Below, piece by piece: positions 21,499 to 35,639 of a DNA stretch of 64,000 nucleotides. Source of the DNA: Tricholoma matsutake (lineage: Eukaryota > Basidiomycota > Agaricomycetes > Agaricales > Tricholomataceae); NCBI GenBank assembly GCA_026075535.2, contig AP026546.1, positions 5,084,001 through 5,148,000 of the forward strand, read 5' to 3'. The translations under genes and the position numbers were made by a program. Under the pieces are notes generated by a model. The model worked only from the letters and a program-made list of their open reading frames with translations, searched no databases and was not told the origin of the DNA. Position 1 is the stretch's first letter; each line of letters opens with the position of its first letter.

Positions 21499-22608
21499 TT
21501 CAATACATTTTGCAGTCTCTGGTATACACATGCAATGGGGTGGTAGGTAGGAAGGTGTGACAACAAGAAATATATTCCAAGAAACTATATCCTTCCCTTA
21601 CACAATCACAACGGTACCACGGCCAAGGGCTTGCTCGAACACCTCCCTAGCCTCAATCTCCATCGAATACTTTTCGTAACAAGCCCCAGACACGCCGCTG
21701 ACAAGTGGAGATACAGCATGCCTGAAAACGTCAATTAGTGTATACAGAATATCATTGGTGATATATTGGCTCACCACCCTTGGTAAACTCCTACTTCATG
21801 GCCCTGCGTTACCACAAACCACTTTTGAGTGGCACAGCATTGTGGGGTTTGATTCCGACTTGGGCTGCCGCACGCTAGGACAGCCCAAGTTGGTGAGGCA
21901 CTCAAAATGGACTGCAATGGGGGAGGATCTTGAACCACAGCAGGCTTGGCAGGTGCTGTACAGGGACACGGGCTGAGCATGTAATAACAGGACAGCATGG
22001 CTCGACATACCACAAGATTGGTCTTGAGTTGACTGAGGAGGGGAAGGGGCATCTGCAACCCCAGCAAGCTTAGCTGGCACTGAGGAGGGGCTGAGCATAT
22101 GATGTCAAGGGCATGAACCCACATACCATCAGATGGGCCAGTGGAAGGCTGTGTATCGGAGTGCTCAGCTGAACAAAAAATGAGTCGAAATCTATCAGTA
22201 AAAATAAAATCACCTATGGCCTGGGGGATTGGCATCACCAACTACATTGATACCCAGCTGGGAGAGGATTGCAATAACCTGAGAGAGGGGGACATCAACA
22301 CGGCACTGAGTTTGGGACATTGAAGAGAGGTTGGTTGAGTTTGATTGCCGTATACACTCCGCCACCATGGGATCAACTGTATAGTTACCGGAATTTGCTG
22401 TAACCCCAATTACAGAAACTACGGACAGGGTCATTGAAGAGAGGTTGGTTTGCTGTGCCACCATGGGATCAACTGTATAGTTACCAGAATTTGCTGTAGC
22501 CCTAATTGCAGAAACACAGAACCAGAGTAACGGCTAGTAACAGCAGCAAAAGGCAAGTCAGTGATTATTCAACTTACTGGAAGAACACATGATAACTGAC
22601 TGTTGTAG
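21499..22608 (-). other. Region with minus-strand exon-like pieces and an internal duplication
   Basis: No complete gene is supported. On the minus strand, short open pieces are bounded by plausible GT-AG sites between about 22520 and 21800. One of them carries a tandem duplication encoding NSGNYTVDPMVA twice (plus-strand copies begin 22319 and 22433, period 114 bp). Pro/Gln-rich pieces further left (SPPQSTQDQ) resemble each other too. This may be a decayed multi-exon gene. I recognise no family. Confidence 0.4.
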
Positions 22609-24924
22609 ATGGCGCCAGCCCCTTGGGCAACTTTGGAGCAGCAGGAATTCTTGAAGGGATGCCGCGCAGATTATCAGCTTCATCAGGCAAAAAAAACACT
22701 TGCAGCATTTTGGCCAGTCGTGTACCGGGACTTTTTCCTCCGATGGCCTATCACAGAAGTCACTGGTAATATGGAGGTAGAATCAGAGCGTGCTGGTGAC
22801 AGAGGGGAGCAGGGTATCACCGAAAGCCTTCAAAAGGTAAGTTTACCTCATGTTCACCCATGGAAGAAATCTCATACACCGAGTTCTAGAAAATCAGGAC
22901 ATGGTTCAATAATCACAGGAGCGAAAAAGGCCGCAAGGCAGGAAAAGGAGCAGCGATTGTTTTGGGGAAGCTTGACCCAATGCGTGTACACCAGGCACAT
23001 GAAATATATTCACAGATGTTCTACAATGAACATTTGAAATCTGAGGTCCTCGCAGAGGTTGAAAGAACAAAAGAGCATCATGTTGTGGTAGCAGCCCGTG
23101 TTTCATGAAAAGCATTTGTGGCAGAGTCAGAGGATGTGCGAGCCATGGTGTTTGCAAAAGTAGATGAAGAAAAAAGAGCAAAAAAAAAATTGGCTGAGGC
23201 AGCAGAGGTGGATGAAGCAGCAACGCAAACCATGCTGACACCCGACGGGTATGCTGAGTAAGTGGTAGAATATGCAAGTGAAGCACTGTGAACTTAATTG
23301 ATGATGCCAGTGGTATTGCACAATTGCCTGATTTGCTGGACGATTTTGTGCTACAGGCCCACAAGCTCACAGGCTGGACATTCACAATCCTGGCAGGTGG
23401 TCCTGATCCAGTACAAAATGGTCACATCTGCACAATTGGCTATCATCACGGGAAGGACTCCATTGGAAATACATTTAGTGTTGCCTATACAAAATTTCAT
23501 GAGGAGATATTGGTACCTTACTTGGCATTCCTTCACAATGTCTTCTGTAAGCCCAAAATTTCAAATGAGAAACGGTAATATTGATGCACCTTCTCCAGCC
23601 CAAGAGGAACAAACAAAACGGGCAATCACCAAGCAGACTAGCGCAGAACCAGAGGGACAGGCCAACCCATGTGATGATACTCATGAGCCCAATGCGGCAG
23701 TCAACAATTCCGAGACTGGGGATGGCATGGACTGGGTTGATCTCCCCAATGACACCCATGAAGGGAATCACAGGATGTCAAGCAGAGAGGATGCCCATGA
23801 AGGGAATCACAGGCCATCAAGCAGAGAGCACAATACAGATGTAACAGTGGACAGCACATGTTTATTGACAGGTGAATATGGGCTAGAGGATGAGATGGAG
23901 GGTGAAGGGAATCACAGGCCGTCAAGCAGAGAGCACAACACGGATGTAACAGTGGAGAGCACATGTTTATCGATGGGTGAATACGGGCTAGAGGATGAGA
24001 TGGAGGGTGAAGGATATCATGGAACGTCGAGTGGAAACTATGGCAACGTTGGTGATCCAGCCAACACAGCAACAAATGTTGAGAATACAGCTTGACCAGA
24101 AGAGGGACCAATCCCAGAGGGCATGCCCAACAGTCCTGAGCCATTTCCTGACAGCGTTATTGATCTGAGGCTGTTGGAGGAAGCAGTCATGTCTTCGCAT
24201 GCAGTGGCTGTGCCATGCACCACACACCACAAGAAAACAAGGAAACCGGTGGAAGACGCCACCACGCAGCACCTGGGTGAACCAATTGAAGATGTCAGTG
24301 GACCACGCAAACGGAAGCGACCAGCAAACAAAGAGGTTGTACCTTTGACACAAGGCCGAGAGAGTCTGCCGGGATGGTTGGAGGATTCATGTGACTACTT
24401 GATGAGCGGTGATAGGGATCCAATATGGCAGGCATGTGTAGAGATTTGGTTGCAGCTTGAGAAAGACATCGGCTACTATGATGTGTCATCAGTAAGTTTC
24501 CTTCTGATAAATGTGGAGAGAAGCTCACCCCACCAAAGGCTCGTTTATCCGAAGCGAAACTGCGCCCTGGTGAGCTCAGCCATTGGTTACAGACCCGTAA
24601 ATTCAACACAATCCCCGACCTCAATGTGTTGCCCATGTTTGCAAGCCAGTGGATTACATGGTGGAATGCCTTGCAGCCGAAATGGAGGCAGGCAACACAA
24701 AGTGGAAGCCTACCACTTTTGATCGGGCCACATGAATCCCGCCCACTACCAAGCCTCCGAAAGGGAGGTCCAAACAGGATTGTCACTGTCTTGATTGGCT
24801 TGAAGTGGTGGAGGGCTGCTGAGAATCGAAATTGGACAGCAGCGGTGAAGGATGTGAGATCCTGTTTGGAACGATGCTTAGCAGGTCAGAAAGGTCCAAG
24901 GGAGAAAAGCCGGAAGGGAGAGTA
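22609..24924 (+). pseudogene. Decayed multi-exon gene of a large agaric family of unknown function
   Basis: The first exon starts at ATG 22609 (MAPAPWATLEQQEFLKGC, then AAFWPVVYRDFFLRWP). This matches, from memory, the N-terminus of an expanded uncharacterised Agaricomycete family whose members also have a TGW/GGPDP segment and a C-terminal WW-LQPKWR block. Both appear here, at about 23360-23405 (LTGWTFTILAGGPDP) and about 24645-24690 (WITWWNALQPKWR). Exon 1 ends at GTAAGT (22837). Stops break the middle (near 23107, 23260 and 23278, and at 24093). A basic, nuclear-localisation-like patch (PRKRKRP) lies at about 24303. The function of the family is unknown to me. Confidence 0.6.
23802..24011 (+). 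repeat. Two 105-bp tandem units inside the pseudogene
   Basis: Units 23802-23906 and 23907-24011 both begin GGGAATCACAGGCC and keep the reading frame (35 codons each, EGNHRPSSREHNTDVTV...). They differ at few bases. Shorter related pieces (DTHEGNH, DAHEGNH) precede them, and a degraded third start (EGYHGTSS) follows. Confidence 0.85.
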
Positions 24925-24964
24925 GTGCTCAGTAACGAGGGGAATGAGGAGAACCAGGATCACC

Positions 24965-25106
24965 CACATTCTCATGGTTGGTTGAAAGTAACGGCTAGGT
25001 AAACTTTGGATCAGATCATTACCTAGGGCAACCAACACATTCTCACTGTTGGCTGAAAGTAACGGCTAGATAAAGGATCAGATCATTACCTAGGGTAACC
25101 AATCCA
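24965..25106. repeat. Imperfect tandem duplication, period about 71 bp
   Basis: CACATTCTCA begins at 24965 and again at 25036. Each unit contains GAAAGTAACGGCTAG and GATCAGATCATTACCTAGGG. The second unit has a short internal deletion. Noncoding. Confidence 0.75.
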
Positions 25107-25629
25107 TATGAAGGGTACCCAACATATGTTTTCTGAGGCCATCATATATATATATGTTATTCACAAAATTTATAGGCGGATCGCCACATCAGAATCTGCG
25201 ATGGTGGAAGAAACCAGGAAGCCAACAGTGAGGGAAGGGGAAGAAGCCTAGAAACAAAAGAAGGAAACAAACAAAGGAAGAACAAACATGTGTGTGATGT
25301 GTGATGAGAACCTCATCTGGAAACAAACAAGCGAAGCAAACAAATGGTGGTCAATTGAGCCAAACATTCCGTGCAAGAGCAGTGTGCCCCACCCCCGAGG
25401 GCATGATATATCACTGTTGTGCTTGCTAGCCTCCACAGATAATGTATCACGTTGTGGTGCTAACAAGCTTGGCCTTATATATCAGAGTGACAGTATAGCC
25501 TGAAAGGTCCTCATCCGCACCACTGGCATGGTAGTGGATGTTTGAGGTGTCAAGGAGAATGGTGTCTCGTGGTACCGTACTGAAAAAAAAAATCTGAGTG
25601 GATATGTGATTTTCCCGTTCCGCCAGCCC
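25107..25629. other. Intergenic, no gene seen
   Basis: AT-rich with short purine runs (AAACAAACAAAGG type) and a TATATATATATATG stretch near 25146. Open frames are under 75 codons and show no recognisable motif. Confidence 0.6.
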
Positions 25630-26251
25630 CTTGCATAATTCTGAACTATTTCTTGAAATACATCTATTGCAAGTTGAAAACTAGCTTAGATTTACATTTG
25701 AATAGCAAGTAATATTGACATGTTGTGTTTAAACAATTTCTCCACCAAGAATAAAAGCCAAGTGTGGTTTGAAAGTCAGAAATCAGGACATAACTGCCTG
25801 GCAGGTGTGCAGGTGCTATAATTCCTTCCACAACACATTTCAAGCCTTCAATTTTGGTGATGAAAATGACAGTATGATCCTACACATTTAAGTAGATCAC
25901 CAGAAGATTCTGGCTTGTACTAGTATGTGACCTTAAAATTTATCATTGTTCTCCTTCTTCACAGTAAAATACCCCAGAAAACAAGTTAAATAATATGCTT
26001 ACTTGATAATCATCTTCTGAGATCATTTATCTATGAGACCTTCACCCAATAGTAAGCCAGAAATTTATTGTAGAAGCAATAAAATGAGCTGCAATGCAGC
26101 TGATACTGCAAGATTATATTTGCTCATGTTTATCCACCAAGGGCCGGTGTTAGAATAGTACAGTATCTGCCCTGTTACCTCAAATTTTTTTTTCAACGGC
26201 GGACTAACTAACCATCCCTATATGGTAATTTGACCATGTGACACCCCCTTG
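25630..26251 (+). repeat. Left-truncated copy of the hAT-like MITE at 55176
   Basis: It aligns by eye with about 55413-56062 from GCATAATTCTGAAC to the right terminal repeat TGACACCCCCTTG at 26239-26251. Shared blocks include AAGTTGAAAACTAG, ATCATCTTCTGAGATC and CTAACTAACCATCCC. The left end with its inverted repeat is missing, so no TSD can be read. Confidence 0.8.
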
Positions 26252-26344
26252 CTGGCACCCAATGATAATGTTTCCGGACAACCTCACCAACATTCAAACA
26301 GGTTCAGCGGTTTTATTTTCCATACAGGGTTTTCTACTCTACGC

Positions 26345-26381
<37 letters not shown>

Positions 26382-27201
26382 TCTCCATCACGATCACAGC
26401 TCAGCATGCTGACGCGGTTTCTGGGCGCAGCGATCGCACCTCCACCGCCACCGTATCCCGGGATAACCCATCACGTAAGTGGCCCCGCCAAGCCGCCGTG
26501 TCCCGCGACAACTAAGCATCATCAGATTACCCTGTCCATGGCAGGAGAGAACTAGCACAGTTGTGCACGAGGAATGTGGGACACAGTGGAGCTTTTCAGA
26601 AGAGTCAAAGTTGCAGGTCCCTCGGGACGGAAGTGATGTCGGGTCTTTTTTTTTGATGGCTCTCAAGCCCCCCTCCTGCTATATATGGTATGTTTTGATT
26701 GTCATTTTCTTAGTTCGTCGATGACAATATCACTAAAAATCCATGAAAATGTGTCCCTGGGTTCTGGAGTCGAAATGCAAGATATATATAATTCAATTTT
26801 TTTCATGTGGCCACAGAAGGTTTAAGGAAGTACGTGTACGTAACTAGATAACCTAGACGCCCAAGTAGAGGTTGTAAGTAATGCAAATTTCAATCGGCAA
26901 AGAACTTCCCCCATTAGTTTTTGGTCAAGTTGGAAAGCGTCGGAGTTTGGGGTCGGATTGTAATCGAAGCGGGACCAAACATTCTCGGGTTGCCAAGAAT
27001 AAATGACGAGTCTTATTGTTTACCCACACCACACTGCGGAGAATATTGCTTCGCAGTAATTAGGCTGGCCCTACGCGTTTTTATACGTCAATCTTCATCC
27101 TCATTTCATCTTCATCTTCAGCGCGTTCGTCTACTTGGCCGGTCTGAGTAAACATCATCCCACCGCCGATAAGCTCAAAAGACCCACGCCGAACATTTCG
27201 T
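26252..27201. other. Intergenic with a CT microsatellite; promoter side of the DUF1769 gene
   Basis: A near-perfect (CT)n tract lies at 26349-26387. The rest shows short spurious frames only. The last 300 bp before 27202 form the presumed promoter. I see no clear TATA box close to the start. Confidence 0.6.
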
Positions 27202-28470
27202 ATGGCGCCTCGGCTCCAAGTCTTCGCTGGGACGTCCATAGATACCATGGTTCCCATAACATCATTGGTCAATACGAACAAAGCGCACCGATTATCCTCA
27301 GAGCTATTCGAAGGGCAGATCGTTGCGAACATCAAGGGGTTCACTGATCCTGAAGGACGAGTAATGGATTCAGAGTATTTCGCGAGGAGCGATAGGCAGG
27401 GAATTACATGGAGCATTCAAGTTCAAGGTAAGGCTGTTGTGCATCGCGTGGTTGGTCGTGCCCTTACTAACCTGTGTGTTGTAGGCCGGTTCTTGAACAC
27501 GTACTCGGCAGACAACATCCTATTTGGCAACACCTTTGACCGGCCACTGAAATTGCCTTGGGGGTCAAGTGCTGCTCTAAAATTCATGCAGTAAGTACTT
27601 TTTTTCGGGGTTGTGATCATTTTAGGCAATTTACTCATTTCTTTTCAGCTTCATCGACCCAACTCTAGAGCACGACTTGATGTCATCTACGAAGCCTTGG
27701 GCCCTCGCGCCCCTCATCTCAACGATGCCCCATTTCACACACACCCGCATTTCACCACCAGTTGACAAGCACTCGTGCAATCCTCTTTCGAAGAAGGCAT
27801 CCTCAGTTGCACCCCCGCCCTTTCCTCCTTCTTCTTCCATGTGTGATGACACCTCGCAACTACATCTGGCAATCCCAGACTCAGATTCATATCATGGTTC
27901 CGAGTCAAGCTCCGACTCGTCTTCGCTGTCATCTAACTCTTCAACGCTTTCATCAGGGCCTTCTCATTCCAGCGTGATGAGTTCGTCCGCGAAATCAAAC
28001 GGGATATCCATCAGAGCGGGAAAATTGAAACAAACCATCAAGCTAGCGAAGCGAAGACGTCCAAAGTCTTTGAATCAAGATCTGTCCTTTGATACCGCCA
28101 GCCAGCGCAGATCATATTTCGGCACCAGACCACACCGTCAGGCGATACAGTTTGGGCCGGAGGTATGCTTGGTCGGATTAATATCTGCATACCCCGTATA
28201 GCTGATACTGTTGTTATCCAGGACATGATTACGACGGACTTTTGCTATGGGTTTTTAGAGTTCAGCCCAAGTCTTTCATTACGCTTGCCTGGAGGCATTT
28301 CTTTTGATCTGGAGCACTACTGGGATGGTCAACCTGTGAGATTCATCTGTTGCGAGCGCAAAGACGCCAATGCTGATGACAGTGAGGTCCCATGGGGGAC
28401 AGTTTTTTGGTGTGTATCTATTGAGATGGCTGATAGTCGTTACGACATACATGAAAATGAGATCAATTAG
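27202..28470 (+). CDS. Fungal DUF1769 family protein
   Basis: Four exons, 27202-27427, 27485-27590, 27649-28162 and 28222-28470, with GT-AG introns of 57, 58 and 59 nt, give 364 residues in continuous phase. The N-terminus (LQVFAGTSIDTMVPI), the block FEGQIVANIKGFTDPEGRV, the block NILFGNTFDRPLKLPWGS and the C-terminal DMITTDFCYGFLEFSP and LPGGISFDLEHYWDGQPVRF are hallmarks of Pfam DUF1769 (PF08588), a fungal family without known biochemistry. The middle (about residues 150-260) is a Ser-rich, disordered insertion followed by a basic stretch (KLAKRRRPK). No signal peptide or membrane segment is seen. The gene looks intact. Confidence 0.88.
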
Positions 28471-29873
28471 GTAGAAGGACAAGGACAGAACTAGTCAGAA
28501 ACTATAATTATTCCATACGGTAGCTTCGCAATGCAACTCCTACATATACGACGCGCATGGTGGGAGTGAGAATGCGGTAGCGACGTAGCTTGGCCATATT
28601 TAATGCTCGCCGTCGCAATCGAGGTTGAGATAGACACCGTATGTTTCTGGTTGGGCACGCAAAATGACCAAAGATATTCGCCGCAGGAGAAATCTTTGAT
28701 GAAGTGAATCGATGTTCGATGAAGAGATTCGTTGCCGTTGTCGACTATGGATGTAGATCAAGTTCACTTAGATTTGATTCCTACCTATCACATGTTCGGT
28801 GAGTTCGATGCCAAGTCTGTGTAGAACGGGTAGTAGTAGGCTTGCCCAATCTGTCCTCATCAGATTGTTTGCAGTAATTCTGCTCAACAAGTCATTGGCA
28901 TGATCAGCTGCAGGAGGCTTAAATTGCAACAAAAATTGGCCATCACGAAGAAGTAGATGACCATGAAAAGTTCAACCACGGGTCTGTGCCCTGGGGGCGT
29001 AATGTAGCTGGACAGTGAAAAGTCACTTGAAGCCTGAATTTTCTGTCGAGAATCTTGTTGTACACCATCGTTGTAGTATTTGTTTTCAATCACAATCAAC
29101 TCCAGGATGTAAGGTAGGAGCACCGAACTGTCGGTGAAGACGTGATGCAAGCATTTCACATGTCCCTGGGCCGATTAGGATTTATGCTGCGGATCTGTGC
29201 AGTGAAGAATGAACAGAACACCGGTAAGCAAGCCTGCGAGATGAGAATGCATCAGGGATGTTCGACGACGTGGCATATGACGTTTACGCGGCGAAATGGT
29301 AATCATCGTTGTCGAATGCAGAATAAGCAGTATGCTCTTTCCCATCCCTACGCGACAGGGTGAGCCAGCGGTTGGCAACGACATTACTTCGTTCAAGCCC
29401 GCGGAAGTAGGTGGAAGTGTTTGATAGTTCTAAAGCATTTTGGTCACAACCTCTGACGTGAGGGCAGGAACGCCAAGGCAAAATTGCGAACAGAGATTCT
29501 AGACAAGATCATACTTCACTGCCAATACCATGCAAGTCTGGCGAAACCGTGGACTGAAGCCAATCACTAGTCTATTTTTCGTTTTCCAAAGACAAATCAA
29601 GCACTCCACCACATCAGTCATACACCTAGATGCCGTGTAGGATGCAGCTTGAATGACTCTCTGTGCGGTTTGACCGTTTTCCGATATTAGGAAGGAAGCG
29701 CTTCCTCGGGCGTGCATCGTGATAAATGAAGCAGGGGGTAGGATGAAGCCAAGGGGTTGTGACATTCAAGTAGAGTCGATGGCGAAGCGACTGACGCTTT
29801 CCGGCACAACTGAGGACATTTTATCGAAAAGGCAGGCCGTCAGGCCAAGATCCCGATTCACGTCCAAAATGGA
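28471..29873. other. Region without a supported gene
   Basis: It lies between convergent DUF1769 and GPI12. Minus-strand frames around 28884-29159 and 29499-29765 look mildly protein-like (KCLHHVFTDSSVLLPYILELIVIENKYY), reminiscent of degraded F-box proteins. Stops and frame changes are frequent, so I do not call a gene. Confidence 0.45.
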
Positions 29874-30900
29874 TCATAGTCCACGATTTACACCCTCTTC
29901 CACCGTTATCTCGGCCCACTCGTTAACCCACATGTATCTTGAGAAAAACACATAAAACCAGCGAAACCAAACGAGCTGGCTCCAGTGCTGCCACATCGCT
30001 CGAAGTGCAGTGAGGTAGTCTGATATGCCAGAAATGAATATGGGTGCGGAACCCTCGAAGGCTACTTTGTTGGAGTGAGATTGCCTTCGTGCTTTATAGA
30101 ATACAACTCTTGCGAATAGGGGTCCCGCTATAGCAGTATACTTCGTCCTGATCGGATGTGTGATAAGACTGAACAGCTTTGGAGGGGGATGTTCAGACGC
30201 ATAATTATAATTTCGAAGAACGTGTAAGACGCCTTCAGGCAGCGATCGATGATTTGGATGGCCTGATATGCCTTGATGATCGAAAGTTAATATCTAGGCA
30301 AATGAAGAAAGTCGAGTAAAAAGGCGAGAGTCAAGAGAGTTGCATACTGTCGTAATTCCGTGCTTCAGAATGTAGGGAGACAAAACGTCAGCGATGAGCT
30401 CAGGCCTCCAATACGATGTAATGTTATCTTTCAAATCCCTAATCATGGATGTCTATGAGCCACGAAGGACGATGAAGTAAAAAAACATACGGGTGATCAA
30501 CAACCGACCTCTTTTCATCCCCAATCCCCAGAACGTCCAGGCTACGTCCAAGTTCTTCCCTCCGCACAGTCCCCAACCCATCTGCATCGCCTGCAGATAA
30601 ACAAAGAGAAAACACTTCTGGATATGCATTGTTGTTATTCCAATATTCAACGGAGTGACGGGCAGGTGACCGTCTGAACTTCACTTTCGACGTGAGAGCC
30701 ATTATAGTCGGCGCGAAGAACATGCATTCATCATCGGGATGTGCAGTTAAGAACAGGACCCGCGCCCTTGGGGTGTAGGAATCGGGTATCGCGAGCTGGT
30801 GTTGCCAAGAAATGAATACATTGTTGGATTCTATCGAATCGTGGAATATTATGCAAAGGACTGCGAGGAATGCGGCACTGAATAGCACAAACCCGTACAT
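29874..30900 (-). CDS. GPI12: N-acetylglucosaminyl-phosphatidylinositol de-N-acetylase
   Basis: Three exons, 30900-30491, 30438-30348 and 30293-29874, with introns of 52 and 54 nt, give 306 residues. This is the PIG-L/Gpi12 enzyme that removes acetate from GlcNAc-PI, the second step of GPI-anchor synthesis at the ER. The sequence shows an N-terminal membrane anchor (FVLFSAAFLAVLCIIF, residues 4-19) and the metal-binding AHPDDE motif at about residues 53-58. Exon 3 has the second family block LTFDHQGISGHPNHRSL, and the C-terminus has RYMWVNEWAEI. Every expected motif is present and no stop occurs. The gene diverges from the GDP-fucose synthase gene across 215 bp. Confidence 0.93.
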
Positions 30901-32602
<1,702 letters not shown>

Positions 32603-32763
32603 ATACACTGTTGCCTTTGATACTGTCCATGTAGAGTCCTGTCTGTTGGACACTTGCCATCGTGTGTTTATATATAGTTTGAACTCAGTGCATATGAGTA
32701 GAAGTTATGTGCGGAGTCTGACAGACCCTGAATCTTTCAACATTTCAAATTCAAACATCCATC

Positions 32764-34221
32764 ATGTCCATAGCAGATGTTGTCCCAGCCTTTGCAAAAC
32801 TGAACCTACCCTCTGCTGAAGAGTATCAAAAACGCAAGGTTGCACTAATTTCCGGTGCGCGGCATTGCAAACTATCGCTTCGTCCACTTATTCTTCGATT
32901 TAGGTATCACTGGACAGGATGGATCCTACCTGTGAGTCAATGGCAATCTTCTCCTGCCATTCCATGTTTCTAATTGTGTTTTTGATAGCACAGAGCTCCT
33001 CTTGTCAAAAGGATATCAAGTACACGGCATCATTCGTCGTTCATCGAGCTTTAACACAGGTCGTCTGCACCATTTGTACGAAGATCAACACGAACGTGAG
33101 TACAGCTGCGCCCACGTCTTCGATGTCTCATCGTCTTTCTGACCTTTCCAGATCCCGGGCAATTTAAATTACACTATGGTGACTTGAGCGACAGCACTAA
33201 CCTCGTCTACATCATCGCCCAAGTCCAGCCAACAGAGATCTACAATCTCGGTGCGCAGTCGCACGTCAAAGTTTCCTTCGAGATGGCCGAATACACTGGT
33301 GACGTGGACGGGCTGGGCACCCTCCGCCTCCTCGATGCCGTACGTACCTGTGGCCTCGAACAACATGTCAAATTTTACCAAGCATCTACGTCCGAGCTGT
33401 ACGGCAAGGTCGTCGAGACGCCTCAAAGTGAGACTACACCATTCTACCCACGCTCGCCGTACGGCTGCGCGAAGCTCTACGCGTACTGGATCGTCGTCAA
33501 CTACCGTGAGGCGTACGGCATGTTCGCTTGCAATGGGATCTTGTTCAACCACGAGAGCCCGCGGAGAGGAAGGACGTTCGTGACGAGGAAGATTACGAGG
33601 GCTGCGGCGGATATCTCGTTGGGGAAGCAGTCGTGCTTGTATCTGGGAAACCTTGATGCACAACGTGACTGGGGACACGGTAAGGCTCTCGACAATGCCT
33701 GTATAACCGTTGACGATTGACGAGTTCTGCTGAAGCTCGTGACTACGTTGAGGGTATGTGGCGTATGCTTCAACAGGACAAACCGGACGATTTCGTGCTT
33801 GCGACGGGTGAAACTCATCGTGTGCGCGAATTTGTTGAGAGGTCGTTCGGTGCTGTTGGGATTCAACTCAAGTACGTCCTTTCATCGGAGGTTCACTTTG
33901 GCGGATCCTGATGTTTACAACGTTCAAGATGGTCAGGACAAGGTGTCGATGAACAAGCCATCGACGTCAAGACTGGCAAGGTCGTCGTCAAGGTCGACTC
34001 AGGCTATTTCCGTCCTGCAGAAGTCGAGTGCGTAACCATACCTCACAAAATTAATACAACTAATGTTTTATATGCTCGCGTCCAGCCTCCTCTTGGGCAA
34101 CCCGACGAAAGCAGAACGTGTGCTTGGGTGGAAGCGCAAAGTGGACTTCGATTCTCTCGTCCAAGAAATGGTTCAAGCAGACGTCAAAGCTGCCAAAAGC
34201 CTGGTTGAAGACCAGAACTGA
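32764..34221 (+). CDS. GDP-mannose 4,6-dehydratase
   Basis: Seven exons: 32764-32854, 32904-32931, 32989-33095, 33152-33679, 33736-33871, 33929-34027, 34086-34221. Introns are 49-58 nt and 1125 nt give 374 residues, the family's usual length. Motifs seen: nucleotide-binding [10 protein letters not shown] split by intron 1, [29 protein letters not shown], catalytic [22 protein letters not shown] (Tyr/Lys pair) and NHESPRRG. It converts GDP-D-mannose to GDP-4-keto-6-deoxy-D-mannose, the substrate of the enzyme encoded 162 bp upstream. The two genes form a tandem same-strand pair. No lesions are seen. Confidence 0.96.
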
Positions 34222-35639
34222 TAATATCCTTAGCCCACATCCTGTTCCTTTTCTTCGTGCCTGCCAAAAGCAGCATCGTTTTCTCTTCTTTCATTAATTC
34301 GGACAGACATATCCTTGAACTCTGTGCATATCGAAATACATAATACATTCACATCCATACTCGTGCATGTTGTTGGGTCATTTTTCTTAAATTCGTGACT
34401 CAGCTGCACCGTGCGAACTGAGACGGCCCGCTGCTCTTACATATCCGTCCATTGAATTCCTGGAAATTCATCCCGGAGTTGGATGAATAAATGAATTGTA
34501 TAGCATTTGGAATGTGAACTACATATCTACACCGTAAAGTGCAGTGACTTCGACTTCAATTTGTCCGACTTACGCCGCGATCGAACTGTCGGTGTAGATC
34601 ACGTGTACGCGACTATATGAATGTTGTATGAATGTCGTCTCCCACCAATACTTACACACGAATTTGGAGACCTCGACTAAGAGAGCCCTGCCAATTCTGC
34701 TAACCTGGTGCATTTCATCATTTGAAGGCTTCAATATTTTGATGGGTTGCAACCTCCTCAGTCTGCAATTGGCCTGAATCGACAGGCATGCGAGCAAACC
34801 TCGTTCAAGTTCCTGGAGGATAATGCGTCTTCCCAACCCTCGAATGGTCCCTCTGGTGTTCCATCTGCTGCAAACATCATATCACATATCGGGATACAGC
34901 ACCATATCCCCTGACCCAGAAAGCACACTAGAAACTATCACCTCCCAAGCATTGATAGCGGCGCCCTTTTCTATTTGCTTCTTGAACAGTCCAAGATAGA
35001 AGCACCATGTGTGTGTACATAAGCCTCTAGAATGGCGTCCTTCTGTGGACCGTCCTAGATCATGTGGATGGGAAGCTGGTTAACACCTGGATGAGAACTC
35101 GCTTGATTTCCTTCGATTAACAATGCTTACAGGACAATTCACTTGCCGAGTACGACTGATTGCCAACGGAATGAATGACTCGCACGTCGCGCCATTAGAG
35201 CATTCCACTATGGCTGGGATAGTACGGATTCCCAGCTGTTCCTCAATAGGATCCCTCTAGTAATATTTCTTCCTTGAATGGGATTGTACGCCCGATTCGG
35301 AGTTGAACCGTTAGGCGAACTCTGGAATAACTCACCCAAAACTGACGGAGACGGGGATCCGGTTGTGTTCTTTTTTGGAACCTCAAAGAAGTTCGAAGAT
35401 AAGGTGGTGTGTCCATGTCTGGTTTGGGCTTCCTTGGTTCTCTAGCTCTACATGCCGAGCCAGGTCCTGCGCCTCAGCGTGCACCCCAAATCCCAGTCGA
35501 CGCTTTGACGCTTTGCTTCGACTAACGCCACTGGACCCTATGAGAAGCCAGCGATCTCATCTTCCTTGGGTTGGAGCATCTAGTCTATCCAGCCATGTTC
35601 TAATGGGAACCGCGAGCTTCTAATTACACTGGATAACAG
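34222..35639. other. Intergenic, no gene supported
   Basis: The 3' flank of the dehydratase gene comes first, then open pieces under 90 codons on both strands. The stretch after about 35330 (GDGDPVVFFFGTSKKFED) may be the eroded 5' part of the P450 relic that follows, but I cannot align it to known P450 motifs. Confidence 0.5.

Noticed and set aside
23802..24011. CRISPR-like repeats
   Set aside because: These are two adjacent coding tandem units without spacers, in a eukaryotic genome.
26349..26387. CT repeat as a regulatory element
   Set aside because: A plain microsatellite over 800 bp from the nearest start codon. No evidence of function.
28884..29765. Possible F-box protein on the minus strand
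   Set aside because: Only a vague resemblance (leucine-rich, KCLHHVF). No F-box motif and frequent stops.
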